Positions 6,999 to 15,344 are shown, counted from the first letter of the stretch. The stretch is 27,340 bases of DNA from PXRE01 sp964435625 (GCA_964435625.1 CAYTAG010000017.1:1-27340), one strand, 5' to 3'. The notes: generated by a model not told the origin, from the sequence alone. Translations and numbers: made by a program.

Positions 6999-7166
6999 AT
7001 GTCCACGAAATCACCCAATTCGACGACCCGGCCCCCGCGCCTGGGCACCTGCCCGGAGTGCGGCACGACGCTCGCCAGTCTGGACGTCTCGCTCGGTAAC
7101 GCCGGCGACCGACCGGCGCTGTACACCGAGTGCCCGTTCTGCCAGGAGGTCGTCAACCCACGGTAG
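6999..7166 (+). CDS. Small zinc-ribbon protein (55 aa)
   Basis: A 55-residue frame (MSTKSPNSTT to EVVNPR, stop at 7164-7166). It contains two CxxC knuckles: CPEC at residues 18-21 and CPFC at residues 45-48, separated by 23 residues, the spacing of a treble-clef or rubredoxin-like zinc ribbon. The N-terminal 15 residues are Ser/Thr/Pro-rich and probably disordered. Small two-knuckle proteins are abundant in haloarchaea, and some affect biofilm or transcription (for example HVO_2753-type proteins); this one resembles the DUF7837-type group, from memory. Its own AT-rich box lies upstream, and the PGF-CTERM gene 60 bases on has its own TATA box, so it seems monocistronic. Function not known. Confidence 0.72.
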   Translation: MSTKSPNSTTRPPRLGTCPECGTTLASLDVSLGNAGDRPALYTECPFCQEVVNPR

Positions 7167-7193
7167 ACCGTCGATCCGTGAGGGCCGTCGCGG

Positions 7194-7202
7194 AATTTAA
7201 AG
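7194..7202 (+). promoter_or_regulatory. TATA box of the PGF-CTERM gene
   Basis: aatttaaag is centred 29 bases before the ATG at 7227, so the transcript is expected to start at or just before the start codon (leaderless). Confidence 0.65.
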
Positions 7203-7226
7203 TAGGATGCCGAGCAAGCAGTTGCC

Positions 7227-8435
7227 ATGCGCTCCCGTCGGGTCCTCGCAGCATCGCTCGTCGCCCTCCTCGTCGGTGCGTCCCTCGCCGCACCGATTAC
7301 GGTCGCGGCGGCGGCCGCACCGACCACCACTACGCCGATCACGCCCGCGTCGACCGCCGCCCAGGGCACGCCCGGAAGCGTCGCTCCCTCCGACGCCAGT
7401 TGCGGACCGAGTACCTCCGGCGTCCAGGCCGACCGACCCGAGAACGTCTCCGTCACGGTCATGACGGCCCCGGGGTCGGCGTTCGGCACGTTCGAGAACG
7501 CCAGCGACGTCCCCCCGGCGATCTCCGCGGGACTCGTGACGCCCGCTGAGGAGGGGTCGGACGGGGCCATCGCACACGGCGACGTCTCGGCTCTGCGCGT
7601 CGATTTCTCGGAGGACGCCACGGCAGTCCTCGACGAACTCCGCAATCAGGACGGTTCCACTCCGGAGGAGCGGTTCGTGGAACTCGTCGGGTCGCCCGAA
7701 CTCGCCTCCGCCGGGTTCGACCTCCGGGTCGGGACCGGTATGTGCATCGACCCGGTCCGCTGGGCGGCTTCGGAGCGAGCGGGGGCGCTCGACGTCGCCG
7801 TGGACCGCACGAACGCGACGCTATTCGTCGCTCTCGACGTCGAGAACGTCGTCGTCGGCTACGCGGACGCGCGGTACCGTGGCCTCACGGACCTCTTCGT
7901 CGAGGTGTCTCCGCCCGGGTCCGACGACTCGTTCGAATTCGAGAGGGTCGACGTCGAACTACGGGAGGTGACGTTCGACGACCGCGGCGGCGGTGAGTTC
8001 CTCCTGCGGACGGACGGCGAGGCCCGTCTAGCTGGCGAGACGACGGTCGCGCCCGGGACGAACCTCTCGTTCGAAGTGGCCGAAATCGGGAGCGGGACCG
8101 TCATTACGACGGTGACCACCAGGATCGACCGCGACGGCCGGTTCGAGACGACGGTGGACCTTTCGGGCGTCGATCCCGGTACCGGCATCGCGATCCGCCC
8201 GCTGGACCCGGACCTATCAAAGGAAACCACGTTCGTCCGGGAGCCGACCCCCTCTCCGACGCCGACCACGACCCCGAGTCCGACGCCGACTCCGCGTTCG
8301 ACGCCCACGCCGTCACCGACGACGGGCGCGACGCCGACCGCGACCGATCCGGCGCCGACGGCACCGGGGTTCGGGCCGCTGGCCGGTCTCCTCGCACTGG
8401 TCGGAGCCCTACTGACGGCGATCAGACGTCGGTAA
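7227..8435 (+). CDS. Secreted surface protein with PGF-CTERM sorting signal (BGTF/DUF7827-like)
   Basis: A 402-residue exported protein. Residues 1-30 are a Sec-type signal peptide (Arg-rich n-region, hydrophobic core LAASLVALLVGASLA, Ala-rich cleavage region). Residues about 65-330 are a beta-rich extracellular part: VSVTVMTAPGSAFG, a TPEERFVELVGSPELA segment, and a final EIGSGTVITTVTT / GRFETTVDLSGV immunoglobulin-like repeat resembling the BGTF surface domains. Residues about 335-378 form a Pro-Thr-Ser linker, a likely O-glycosylation site. The C-terminus is the tripartite archaeosortase signal: PGFGPL, a hydrophobic helix, then IRRR. ArtA is known to process such proteins and lipid-anchor them. 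Two Cys (residues about 53 and 172) may form a disulfide. It converges on the aldo/keto reductase gene with only three bases between the stops. Confidence 0.85.
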   Translation: MRSRRVLAASLVALLVGASLAAPITVAAAAAPTTTTPITPASTAAQGTPGSVAPSDASCGPSTSGVQADRPENVSVTVMTAPGSAFGTFENASDVPPAISAGLVTPAEEGSDGAIAHGDVSALRVDFSEDATAVLDELRNQDGSTPEERFVELVGSPELASAGFDLRVGTGMCIDPVRWAASERAGALDVAVDRTNATLFVALDVENVVVGYADARYRGLTDLFVEVSPPGSDDSFEFERVDVELREVTFDDRGGGEFLLRTDGEARLAGETTVAPGTNLSFEVAEIGSGTVITTVTTRIDRDGRFETTVDLSGVDPGTGIAIRPLDPDLSKETTFVREPTPSPTPTTTPSPTPTPRSTPTPSPTTGATPTATDPAPTAPGFGPLAGLLALVGALLTAIRRR

Positions 8436-8438
8436 GAG

Positions 8439-9407
8439 TCACTCGTGGCCGGACACCTCGACGGGTTCGTAGGGTTCTTCCAGCCACTCGCGGTCGGACG
8501 CGTCCAGGTCGAGGTCGACGGCCTCGACGGCTTCTTCGAGGTGTTCGACGTCGGTGACCCCGACGATGGGTGCGGTGACGGCTTCCTGTTCGAGCAACCA
8601 GGCGAGTGCGATCTGGGCCATCGAGGCGTCGTACTCGGCGGCCAGTTCCTCCACCCGCTCGTTGACCTCCCGACCGCCACCCTCGGCGTAGCCGCGCTGG
8701 CGCTCGGCTTCGGACTCCCCGCGCGTCGTCGCGTCCAGTTGCTCGTGGGGGCGCGCGAGGAACCCGCGGGCCAGCGGACTCCACGGAACGACGCCGATGC
8801 CCTCGCGTTCACAGAGCGGCAGCACCTCTCGCTCCTCCTCGCGGTACGCGAGGTTGTAGTGGTCCTGCATGGTGACGAACCGCTCCAGGCCCAGACGGTC
8901 GCTGGTGTGCAGCGCCTCCGCGAACTGGTAAGCCCACATCGAGGAGGCGCCGAGGTATCGGACCTGGTTCCGCCGGATGGCGTCGTCCAGCGCGCGTAGG
9001 GTCTCCGCGATGGGCGTCTCGTCGTCCCAGCGGTGGATCTGGTAGAGGTCCACCGTCTCCATCCCCAGGCGGTCCAGGGAGTTGGCGAGTTCCTGCTCGA
9101 TGGCCTTCCGCGAGAGTCCGCCCGAGTTGGGATTGGCCTCGTCCATCTCGCCGTAGACCTTCGTCGCCACGACGAGGCGGTCGCGGTCGTAGTCCGCCAG
9201 CGCCTCGCCGAGGATCTCCTCGCTCTCGCCGGTGGAGTAGACGTTGGCCGTATCGAAGAAGGTGATCCCCAGGTCGACGGCCCGGTCGACCAGTTCCCGG
9301 CTCTCCGCTCGGTCGAGCATCCAGTCGCGGCTGGACCCGAAGCTCATACAGCCGAGACAGATCCGGCTGACGGTCGTTCCCGTCCCGCCGAGGGTGGCGT
9401 ACTCCAT
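8439..9407 (-). CDS. Aldo/keto reductase
   Basis: A 322-residue (alpha/beta)8 aldo/keto reductase of the YajO/Tas-like subgroup. The start at 9407 (MEYATLGGTGTTVS) is the standard family N-terminus; an upstream in-frame extension to 9812 runs across another gene and is spurious. The catalytic tetrad is visible: Asp and Tyr in FFDTANVYSTGESEE, Lys in VVATKV, and His in LYQIHRWD. NADPH-binding residues appear in WSPLARGFL and in the C-terminal PIVGV segment. It reduces carbonyls such as aldehydes or ketoacids with NADPH; the physiological substrate cannot be inferred. The gene is monocistronic, back to back with the lipoprotein gene across about 100 bases of shared promoter region. Confidence 0.92.
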   Translation of the reverse strand: MEYATLGGTGTTVSRICLGCMSFGSSRDWMLDRAESRELVDRAVDLGITFFDTANVYSTGESEEILGEALADYDRDRLVVATKVYGEMDEANPNSGGLSRKAIEQELANSLDRLGMETVDLYQIHRWDDETPIAETLRALDDAIRRNQVRYLGASSMWAYQFAEALHTSDRLGLERFVTMQDHYNLAYREEEREVLPLCEREGIGVVPWSPLARGFLARPHEQLDATTRGESEAERQRGYAEGGGREVNERVEELAAEYDASMAQIALAWLLEQEAVTAPIVGVTDVEHLEEAVEAVDLDLDASDREWLEEPYEPVEVSGHE

Positions 9408-9510
9408 GTCGGGTGTGAGGGTGTCGGGCGAGAAGTAGCTGGTGCCGGTGGGTGAAACGACCACTGTACTCTCTGGAAGGGATTTACGCGTGGCCCCGTA
9501 GCGTCCGGGT

Positions 9511-10050
9511 ATGAGACCTCGAACGCTTGCGGCGGTCCTGCTGGCCGTCACCCTCGCGTCGGCCGGTTGTCTGGGGGGCGTCGGGCAGGGCTCCCCGAGC
9601 GATTCGCCGACGGAATCACCGTCGGAGCCGTCCACGCCACCACTGACCACCGATTCGACGATGGACGTCAGCTTCGGCCCCGCGTCGTTCGCCGACGGCC
9701 CGAAGAGCGAACCGGATCGACCCGCCGAACTGACCGAGTCGGCGGTCGTGGAGTACGTCCGGACCTTCGAGTACCGTCGCGTGTACAACAGCCTGTGGAT
9801 GGGCGAGGGCACGGAGATGGACCTGGACTGCGAGACTCACGACGTCACGTCGGTCGAGGGAGGCTACGACGTGCTGGTCAGTTGCACCGGGTACTCGAAC
9901 TCCGGCGGCGATTCGGATGGGGACTCGACGGCGACTCCCACGGTGGTCCACGCCGACTGGTTCACCCAGTACTTCGTCTACCGGGCGACCGACGATTCGA
10001 CCGAGCGCCGCCGGGCAACTGAAGACGAACGCCAATCCGGGACCCTGTGA
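9511..10050 (+). CDS. Haloarchaeal lipoprotein of unknown function
   Basis: A 179-residue precursor. The N-terminus (MRPRTLAAVLLAVTL) is a signal peptide ending in the lipobox ASAGC, with Cys20 the predicted lipidated residue after cleavage. A Ser/Pro/Thr-rich linker (about residues 27-50) follows. The mature domain of about 120 residues (AELTESAVVEYVRTFEYRRVYN, then a beta-rich part with two Cys in LDCETHD and LVSCTGYS that may form a disulfide) ends in WFTQYFVYRATDDS and a charged tail. A helix with EYVRTFEYRR is typical of many small haloarchaeal lipoproteins. The atttacg box at 9484 lies 27 bases before the ATG, so the mRNA is probably leaderless. No function is known and no operon partner is seen. 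Confidence 0.82.
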   Translation: MRPRTLAAVLLAVTLASAGCLGGVGQGSPSDSPTESPSEPSTPPLTTDSTMDVSFGPASFADGPKSEPDRPAELTESAVVEYVRTFEYRRVYNSLWMGEGTEMDLDCETHDVTSVEGGYDVLVSCTGYSNSGGDSDGDSTATPTVVHADWFTQYFVYRATDDSTERRRATEDERQSGTL

Positions 10051-10155
10051 GCGACGGTTTCGGTGCTCCCGTCTGGCCAGTTCAGGTGGCCGGAGGACGA
10101 CCCACGAGTTGCGTCTAACGTGAGTGATTTGGTCTCCGAGGTATTGGGACCGGCC

Positions 10156-10632
10156 ATGCACCCCCGAGCCGAGGAGTTCGCCGAGTGCGCACGCCAGCAG
10201 TACGACCTCGAAATCGACGTCGAGGAGTTCCCCGAGGGGACCAAGACCGCCGCGGACGCAGCGGACGCGCTCGGTTGTTCGGTCGCCCAGATCGCCAGTA
10301 GCATCGTCTTCCTGGCCGACGGGGAGACGGTCGTCGTGATCACCAGCGGCGCGAACCGCGTCAGCGAGTCGAAACTGGCGGACGTCCTCGGCGTCGAGGA
10401 GGCCGACGTCCGCACGGGAGGCCCCGACGAGATCCGCGAGCGCGTCGGCTGGTCCATCGGCGGCGTCCCGCCGATCTGCCACGACGCCGACGTCCCGACG
10501 TACATGGACGAGACGCTACTCGATCACGACACCGTCTGGGCCGCCGCCGGCACGCCGGAGACGGTGTTTCCCATCGATCCCGGACGGCTCCGGACGGTCG
10601 CCGACGCCGAGGCCGTCGACGTCGCCGAGTGA
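10156..10632 (+). CDS. YbaK/EbsC-type aminoacyl-tRNA deacylase
   Basis: A 158-residue YbaK/prolyl-tRNA deacylase domain protein. The start is put at ATG 10156 (MHPRAEEFAE), where homologues begin; an in-frame start at 10063 would add 31 residues without similarity. Core features: KTAADAADALGC, AQIASSIVFLADG, the strand VVVITSGANRVSESKLAD, and GWSIGGVPPICH, which carries the glycine-rich active-site loop of the family. C-terminal segments TYMDETLLDHDTVWAAAGTPE and VFPIDPGRL match. Such proteins hydrolyse mischarged aminoacyl-tRNA (for example Cys-tRNAPro or Ala-tRNAPro) in the cytoplasm. The substrate specificity of this branch is not known. It sits between the lipoprotein and asparaginase genes, probably with its own promoter. 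Confidence 0.9.
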   Translation: MHPRAEEFAECARQQYDLEIDVEEFPEGTKTAADAADALGCSVAQIASSIVFLADGETVVVITSGANRVSESKLADVLGVEEADVRTGGPDEIRERVGWSIGGVPPICHDADVPTYMDETLLDHDTVWAAAGTPETVFPIDPGRLRTVADAEAVDVAE

Positions 10633-10692
10633 CGCGAGAAGCGCCAGGACGACCGCCCCGGCCGGCCGGCGACGACGCTCCACTCGCGCACG

Positions 10693-10700
10693 AGTTAACA
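10693..10700 (+). promoter_or_regulatory. TATA-like box of the asparaginase gene
   Basis: agttaaca is centred 27 bases before the GTG at 10723 and thus supports both a leaderless transcript and this non-ATG start. Confidence 0.55.
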
Positions 10701-10722
10701 CGCGGGCGGACGAAGTTCGCCC

Positions 10723-11703
10723 GTGCCACCGACAGTCGCCGTACTGGGAACGGGCGGGACCATCGCGAGCACGCCGGGCGAGAACGGGGCGACGCCGAGC
10801 CTGACGGTCGGCGCACTCCTGAACGCAGTGCCGGACCTGGACGACCACGCGGACCTGCGGACCGAACAGGTCGCCCAGACGCCGGGATTCGCCGTCGACC
10901 TGGGGACGGTCGCGTCGCTGGGCCGGGCCGTCCGGGACGCCGCGGGCGAGGTCGACGGCGTCGTCGTCACCCACGGGACCGACACCATGGAGGAGTCCGC
11001 CTACTACCTCGACCTGACGCTTCCCGCCGACGTGCCGGTCGTGTTCACCGGCGCCCAGCGCCGCGCGGACGAGCCGAGCGCGGACGGCCCATCGAACCTG
11101 CTGACCGCCGTCAGGGCCGCGGTCCACGACCGACTTCGGGACGCTGGCGGCGTCTCGGTCGCCTTCGACGAGGAACTCCACGCGGCCCGGGACGTCACGA
11201 AGGTCCACACCCGGAAGCTGGGCACGTTCGCCTCACCCGGGAAGGGCCCCGTCGCGGAGATCACGCGCGAGGACGTCCGCTTTTACCGCGAACCGGGAAG
11301 CCGTTCGCGGACGTTCCCCGTCGACCCGTCCGACCCGGACGCGACGGTGCCAATCGTGCAGAGCGGCCTGGGCGTCGACGCCGACGGGATCGAGCGCGCG
11401 GTAGAGCGCGGCGCAGACGGGATCGTCCTCGAAGGGACCGGCCTCGGCAACGCGACGGCGGAAATCGGCGACGCGGTCGCCGGCGCCATCGACGAGGCCG
11501 TTCCGGTCGTCGTCACCTCGCGCTGTCTCGCCGGGCCGACCGTGCCGGTGTACGGCACCCCCGGCGGCGGGCGGACGCTCCGCGATCACGGGGCGATCTT
11601 CGCGGGCGACCTGCCGGCCCAGAAGGCGCGGCTCAAACTCCTGGTCGCGCTCGAAGCGACGACCGACCGCGAGGAACTGCGGGAGTACTTCGCGGGGGAC
11701 TGA
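10723..11703 (+). CDS. Type I L-asparaginase
   Basis: A 326-residue asparaginase with a GTG start (PPTVAVLGTGGTIAS begins at once, which fixes the start together with the box 27 bases upstream). The two catalytic triads are visible: Thr in GTGGTIAS and the Thr-Asp pair in VVTHGTDTMEESA, with the Lys in FDEELHAARDVTKVHT. HTRKLGTFASP and YGTPGGGRTL further match the type I (cytoplasmic) family. It hydrolyses asparagine to aspartate and ammonia. There is no signal peptide, so a cytosolic catabolic or nitrogen-salvage role is likely. A GatD-type role is unlikely because no GatD N-terminal domain is present. Its stop at 11703 faces the remnant gene on the other strand. Confidence 0.93.
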   Translation: MPPTVAVLGTGGTIASTPGENGATPSLTVGALLNAVPDLDDHADLRTEQVAQTPGFAVDLGTVASLGRAVRDAAGEVDGVVVTHGTDTMEESAYYLDLTLPADVPVVFTGAQRRADEPSADGPSNLLTAVRAAVHDRLRDAGGVSVAFDEELHAARDVTKVHTRKLGTFASPGKGPVAEITREDVRFYREPGSRSRTFPVDPSDPDATVPIVQSGLGVDADGIERAVERGADGIVLEGTGLGNATAEIGDAVAGAIDEAVPVVVTSRCLAGPTVPVYGTPGGGRTLRDHGAIFAGDLPAQKARLKLLVALEATTDREELREYFAGD

Positions 11704-11738
11704 GGACAGTGGGGTCCTGGCGGATCGTCGCCGGGTAT

Positions 11739-12100
11739 CTATCCGCGTAACCGCCGCCACCCGTACGACGTCCCGACGAGAACTGCACCGAGGAACGCCC
11801 CCAGCGCTCCGACGAACTGGAAGAACTGCCACGAACGGGGGCAGTCGGAGACGAACACCGGGCTGGTTTCGTACCGTTGGCCACGATAGCTCACGACCTT
11901 CCGCTCCAACCCGTCGACCGCGGACCTGTCGTCGTACACCGGCGTCTCCTCGGCGGTCAGGATCTCCTCGCAGAACGTCTCCAGGGTGTGCCCCGGGACG
12001 TACCACGAGGTGTCGATGCCCTCGTTCTCGAACACTGCGAGCATCCGCGGGATGCCCTCGTTGCCGGCCGACAGGCCGAAAAGGCGCCCGACGACCCGGT
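11739..12100 (-). pseudogene. Chimeric remnant: polysaccharide deacetylase piece joined to a membrane-protein tail
   Basis: The minus strand is open here, but no full gene is recognisable. From about 12089 to 11961 the translation (GIPRMLAVFENEGI, then TSWYVPGHTLETF) closely follows the conserved centre of NodB-fold polysaccharide deacetylases (the GIPRLL... and FVPGHT segments). The preceding deacetylase part (the metal-binding Asp-Asp motif) and the following His motif are missing. From about 11943 to 11739 a different sequence begins (VVSYRGQRYETSP, then a membrane helix FFQFVGALGAFLGAVLVG and a basic end) that resembles the ends of small haloarchaeal membrane proteins (DUF7979-like; from memory). 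The piece lies between asparaginase and the ACD promoter and has no plausible start; an ATG at 12044 lies inside the deacetylase piece. Interpretation as a fused pair of gene fragments is inference. Confidence 0.55.
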
Positions 12101-12138
12101 TTCCGCCGACCGGTGGACGATTACCCCCGGGGCCAACG

Positions 12139-12146
12139 CCTAAGCG
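12139..12146 (+). promoter_or_regulatory. TATA-like box of the ACD operon
   Basis: A weak box around cctaagcg is centred about 27 bases before the ATG at 12169, consistent with a leaderless start. It is GC-richer than others in the window. Confidence 0.35.
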
Positions 12147-12168
12147 CACAGCGGCCGAACCTCGGACG

Positions 12169-14265
12169 ATGGGAGACCTCTCGGGGTTGTTCGAACCGGA
12201 TCGCGTCGCGGTCGTCGGCGCCACCGGACGCGAGGGCTCGGTGGGACGGGCCGTCACCGAGAACCTCCTGTCGACGTTCGACGGCGACGTCGTGGCCGTG
12301 AACCCGAACTACGACGAGGTGCTGGAGTTGCCGTGCGTCGACTCGATCCGCGACGCCGGCGACGTCGACCTGGCGATGGTGATCGTCCCGCCGGAGGCCG
12401 CGATCCAGGTGGTCGAGGACGCCGGCGAGGCCGACGTCCCGAACGTCGTCGTGATCACCGCGGGGTTCGGCGAGGCCGGCGGCGAGGGCGCCGCCCGCGA
12501 GCGCCGGCTCGCCGAGGTCGCCGAGCGGTACGACCTGAACCTCGTCGGCCCCAACAGCCTCGGCGTGATGAGCACGGCCGGCGGGTTCAACGCGACGTTC
12601 GGCCCGGACATGCCGCTTGCGGGCGGCGTCTCGTTTATGAGCCAGTCCGGGGCGTTCGTCACCGCCGCGCTGGACTGGGCGACCGAGCAGGGGATCGGCT
12701 TCCGGCACGTCGTCTCGCTGGGCAACGAGGCCGTCCTCGACGAGACGGACTTCGTCCGGGCCTGGGACGACGATCCCGACACCGCGGTCGTCGCCGGCTA
12801 CCTGGAGGGCATCGACGACGGGCAGGCCTTCATCGAGGCCGCCCGCGAGGCCATCCGGGAGACGCCCATCGTGGTCGTCAAGTCCGGGCGCACGGAGGCC
12901 GGCGCGAAGGCGGCGGCCTCCCACACCGGCTCGATTGCGGGCAGCGAACGGGCCTACGAGGCCGGCCTCGAACAGGCGGGGGTCGTCCGCGCGGACAGCG
13001 CCGGCGAACTGTTCGACTACGCCCGCGTGCTGGCCGGCCAGCCGGTGCCCGACGGCGACGCCGTCGGCGTCGTCACCAACGCCGGCGGCCCGGGCGTGAT
13101 GACCACCGACGCCGTCGGCGACGCCAGCCTCTCGATGGCGACGTTCGAGGACGCCACCGTCGAGACGCTCCGGGAGGACCTCCCGGACGCCGCCAACGTC
13201 TACAACCCGGTCGACGTCCTCGGGGACGCCGACCTCGACAGGTTCCGGGCGGCCGTCGACGCCGTGCTCTCGGACCCGAACGTCGGCGCCGCGGTCGTGC
13301 TCTCGGCCCCGACCGCCGTCCTGGACTACGCGGACCTGGCCGGGATGGTCGCCGACTGCCACGCCCACCACGGCAAGCCCGTCGTGACCTGCCTGATGGG
13401 CGGCGCCCGGACCCGCGAGGCGGCGGGCGTCCTCCGGGAGGCCGGCATCCCGAACTACTTCGACCCGGCGCGGGCCGTCGACGGCCTGGACGCGCTGGCA
13501 CGGTACCGCCGGATTCGCGAACGGCCGGTCCGGTCGCCACGCACCTTCGACGTCGACCGCGAGCGCGCCCGCGAGGTGCTGCAGGCGGCCGCCGACCGGG
13601 GCGAGACCCGCCTCGGCGTGGAGGCCATGGACCTCCTGGACGCGTACGGAATCCCGATCCCGGAGAGCCGCATGGTCGACGACCCGGCGGAAGCGGCCTG
13701 GGCCGTCGGCGACCTCGGCGAACGGGCCGCGATGAAGGTGGTCAGTCCGGACATCCTCCACAAGACCGACATCGGCGGCGTCGAACTGGGCGTCACCCGC
13801 GAGGAGGCCGCCGACGTCTACGAGGACCTGGTCGCCCGCGCCCGTAGCTACCAGCCGGACGCGACCGTGCTGGGCGTGCAGGTCCAGGAGATGCTCGACC
13901 TGGAGGGGAAGACGGAGACCATCGTCGGCGTCTCGCGGGACCCGCAGTTCGGGCCGCTCGTGCTGTTCGGCCTGGGCGGCATCTTCGTCGAGGTCCTGGA
14001 GGACACCGCAGTACGGGTGGCGCCCGTCACCGAGCGGGAGGCGGGGGGAATGGTCGCGGAGTTGCGCGCGGCGCCGCTGTTGCGCGGCGCCCGCGGGCAG
14101 GACCCCGCCGACGAGGCGGCGGTCGTCGAGACGATCCAGCGGGTCGCGCAACTGGCGACGGACTTCCCGGCGATCCTCGAACTCGACGTGAACCCGCTGG
14201 TCGCCGGCCCCGACGACGTCGCGGCGGTGGACGTCAGGCTCACTATCGACCCGGAGGAACTATGA
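12169..14265 (+). CDS. ADP-forming acetyl/acyl-CoA synthetase (fused alpha-beta)
   Basis: A 698-residue acetate-CoA ligase (ADP-forming). Residues 1-460 are the alpha-type part: a CoA-binding Rossmann fold (FEPDRVAVVGATGREGSVGRA), then the succinyl-CoA-ligase-like domain with the phospho-acceptor His252 (SHTGSIAGS). Residues about 470-698 are the beta-type ATP-grasp domain with a second His531 (LHKTDIGGVELGV), the site needed for phosphate transfer in Pyrococcus ACD, and the nucleotide-binding FGLGGIFVEVL and ELDVNPLV segments. It converts acyl-CoA, ADP and phosphate to acid, ATP and CoA, conserving energy by substrate-level phosphorylation. Haloarcula marismortui ACD has the same fused order. 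Haloarchaea carry several paralogues, so the acyl chain is uncertain. Its stop overlaps the start of the next gene by four bases, so the two are a transcription unit. Confidence 0.92.
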   Translation: MGDLSGLFEPDRVAVVGATGREGSVGRAVTENLLSTFDGDVVAVNPNYDEVLELPCVDSIRDAGDVDLAMVIVPPEAAIQVVEDAGEADVPNVVVITAGFGEAGGEGAARERRLAEVAERYDLNLVGPNSLGVMSTAGGFNATFGPDMPLAGGVSFMSQSGAFVTAALDWATEQGIGFRHVVSLGNEAVLDETDFVRAWDDDPDTAVVAGYLEGIDDGQAFIEAAREAIRETPIVVVKSGRTEAGAKAAASHTGSIAGSERAYEAGLEQAGVVRADSAGELFDYARVLAGQPVPDGDAVGVVTNAGGPGVMTTDAVGDASLSMATFEDATVETLREDLPDAANVYNPVDVLGDADLDRFRAAVDAVLSDPNVGAAVVLSAPTAVLDYADLAGMVADCHAHHGKPVVTCLMGGARTREAAGVLREAGIPNYFDPARAVDGLDALARYRRIRERPVRSPRTFDVDRERAREVLQAAADRGETRLGVEAMDLLDAYGIPIPESRMVDDPAEAAWAVGDLGERAAMKVVSPDILHKTDIGGVELGVTREEAADVYEDLVARARSYQPDATVLGVQVQEMLDLEGKTETIVGVSRDPQFGPLVLFGLGGIFVEVLEDTAVRVAPVTEREAGGMVAELRAAPLLRGARGQDPADEAAVVETIQRVAQLATDFPAILELDVNPLVAGPDDVAAVDVRLTIDPEEL

Positions 14266-15344
14266 GAACCGTACTCGTCACCGGAACGAAAGAAAGCACA
14301 GGCAAGACCGCCGTGGCGCTGGCGCTGGCGCTCTCGGCCCGCGAGCGCGGGCTGGAGGCCGCCTACGCGAAGCCGCTCGGGACGCGGCTGCGCAGCGCCG
14401 TCGGCAAGACCAGAGACGAGGATCCGATGCTCGCCCGGGAGTTGCTCGGGCTGGACGCCGAGGTGGCCGACATGGAGCCAGTCGTCTACTCGCCGACGTT
14501 CGTCGAGGAGGCGATCCGTGGCCGCCAGGACCCCGCGGACCTCCGCGAACGCGTCCGCGAGGGCGTCGAGCGAACGGGGGAGGGCGCGGACCTCCTGGTC
14601 GTCGAGGGCGGCGGCACGCTCGGGACCGGCGGCGTCGTCGACCTCACGGACGCCGATCTCGCCGACCTGCTGGACGCCGAGGTGCTGTTGCTCGCGGACT
14701 ACGAGGAACCCCGCGACGCCGACGAGGTGCTGCTCGCGGCGGCCCTGCTCGGCGAGCGCCTGGCCGGCGTGCTGTTCAACGGCGTTCCGGACGCGGCCGT
14801 CGACGACGTCGAACGCGACGTCAGGCCGTTCCTCGAGGACCGCGGCGTCCGCGTGTTCGGCGTCGTCCCCCACCAGCCGGATCTCGCCGGTGTGACCGTC
14901 GAGGAGCTAGCCCGGGAACTCGGTGCTGACGTGCTCACGGCCGGGGCGCCGACCGACGCGACCGTCGAGCGGTTCAGCGTCGGCGCGATGAGCGCCGAGG
15001 CCGCCCTCCGGCACTTCCGGCGGCTGACAGACGTCGCCGTCATCACCGGCGGCGACCGCTCGGACGTCCAGACCGCGGCCATGGAGGCGCCGGGGGTGCG
15101 CGCGCTGGTGCTCACCGGCGGCCACCGGCCGTCGGGGGCCGTCCTCGGGACCGCCGAGGAGAAGGGCATCCCCGTCCTGCTGGTCGGCACTGACACGCTC
15201 ACGACCGTCGACCGCGCCGAGGACGTGGTCCGCAGCGGCCGCACCCGCGACGAGGAGACCGTCCGGCGGATGCAGGAGTTGCTGGGGAGCCACGTGGACG
15301 TGGGGGCGTTGCTGCCCGAGGAGGACGGTTCGTCCGGATCGTGA
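14262..15344 (+). CDS. BioD-like P-loop/DRTGG-domain protein (phosphotransacetylase N-terminal-like)
   Basis: A 360-residue protein translationally coupled to ACD (ATGA overlap). Residues 1-205 form a dethiobiotin-synthetase-like P-loop domain: Walker A variant GTKESTGKTA, then KPLG, the LLVVEGGG segment and a second-half motif VLFNGVP. Residues about 220-320 form a DRTGG domain (FSVGAMSAEAALRHFRR, DVAVITGGDRSDVQTAAME, LVLTGGHRPSG, IPVLLVGTDTLTTV). The same two domains form the regulatory N-terminus of long bacterial phosphotransacetylases, but the catalytic PTA domain is absent. Since the neighbour is an ADP-forming synthetase and not an acetate kinase, a regulatory role on acyl-CoA energy metabolism is inferred. 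In haloarchaea this adjacency is recurrent as far as I recall. The molecular function has not been established. Confidence 0.85.
   Translation: MRTVLVTGTKESTGKTAVALALALSARERGLEAAYAKPLGTRLRSAVGKTRDEDPMLARELLGLDAEVADMEPVVYSPTFVEEAIRGRQDPADLRERVREGVERTGEGADLLVVEGGGTLGTGGVVDLTDADLADLLDAEVLLLADYEEPRDADEVLLAAALLGERLAGVLFNGVPDAAVDDVERDVRPFLEDRGVRVFGVVPHQPDLAGVTVEELARELGADVLTAGAPTDATVERFSVGAMSAEAALRHFRRLTDVAVITGGDRSDVQTAAMEAPGVRALVLTGGHRPSGAVLGTAEEKGIPVLLVGTDTLTTVDRAEDVVRSGRTRDEETVRRMQELLGSHVDVGALLPEEDGSSGS

Noticed and set aside
9408..9812. N-terminal extension of the aldo/keto reductase
   Set aside because: The extra 135 residues overlap the lipoprotein gene and are not present in this family; the ATG at 9407 is standard.
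12121..14151. 676-residue minus-strand frame opposite the ACD gene
   Set aside because: Absence of stops is a codon-bias effect; translated sequence is low in complexity and resembles nothing.
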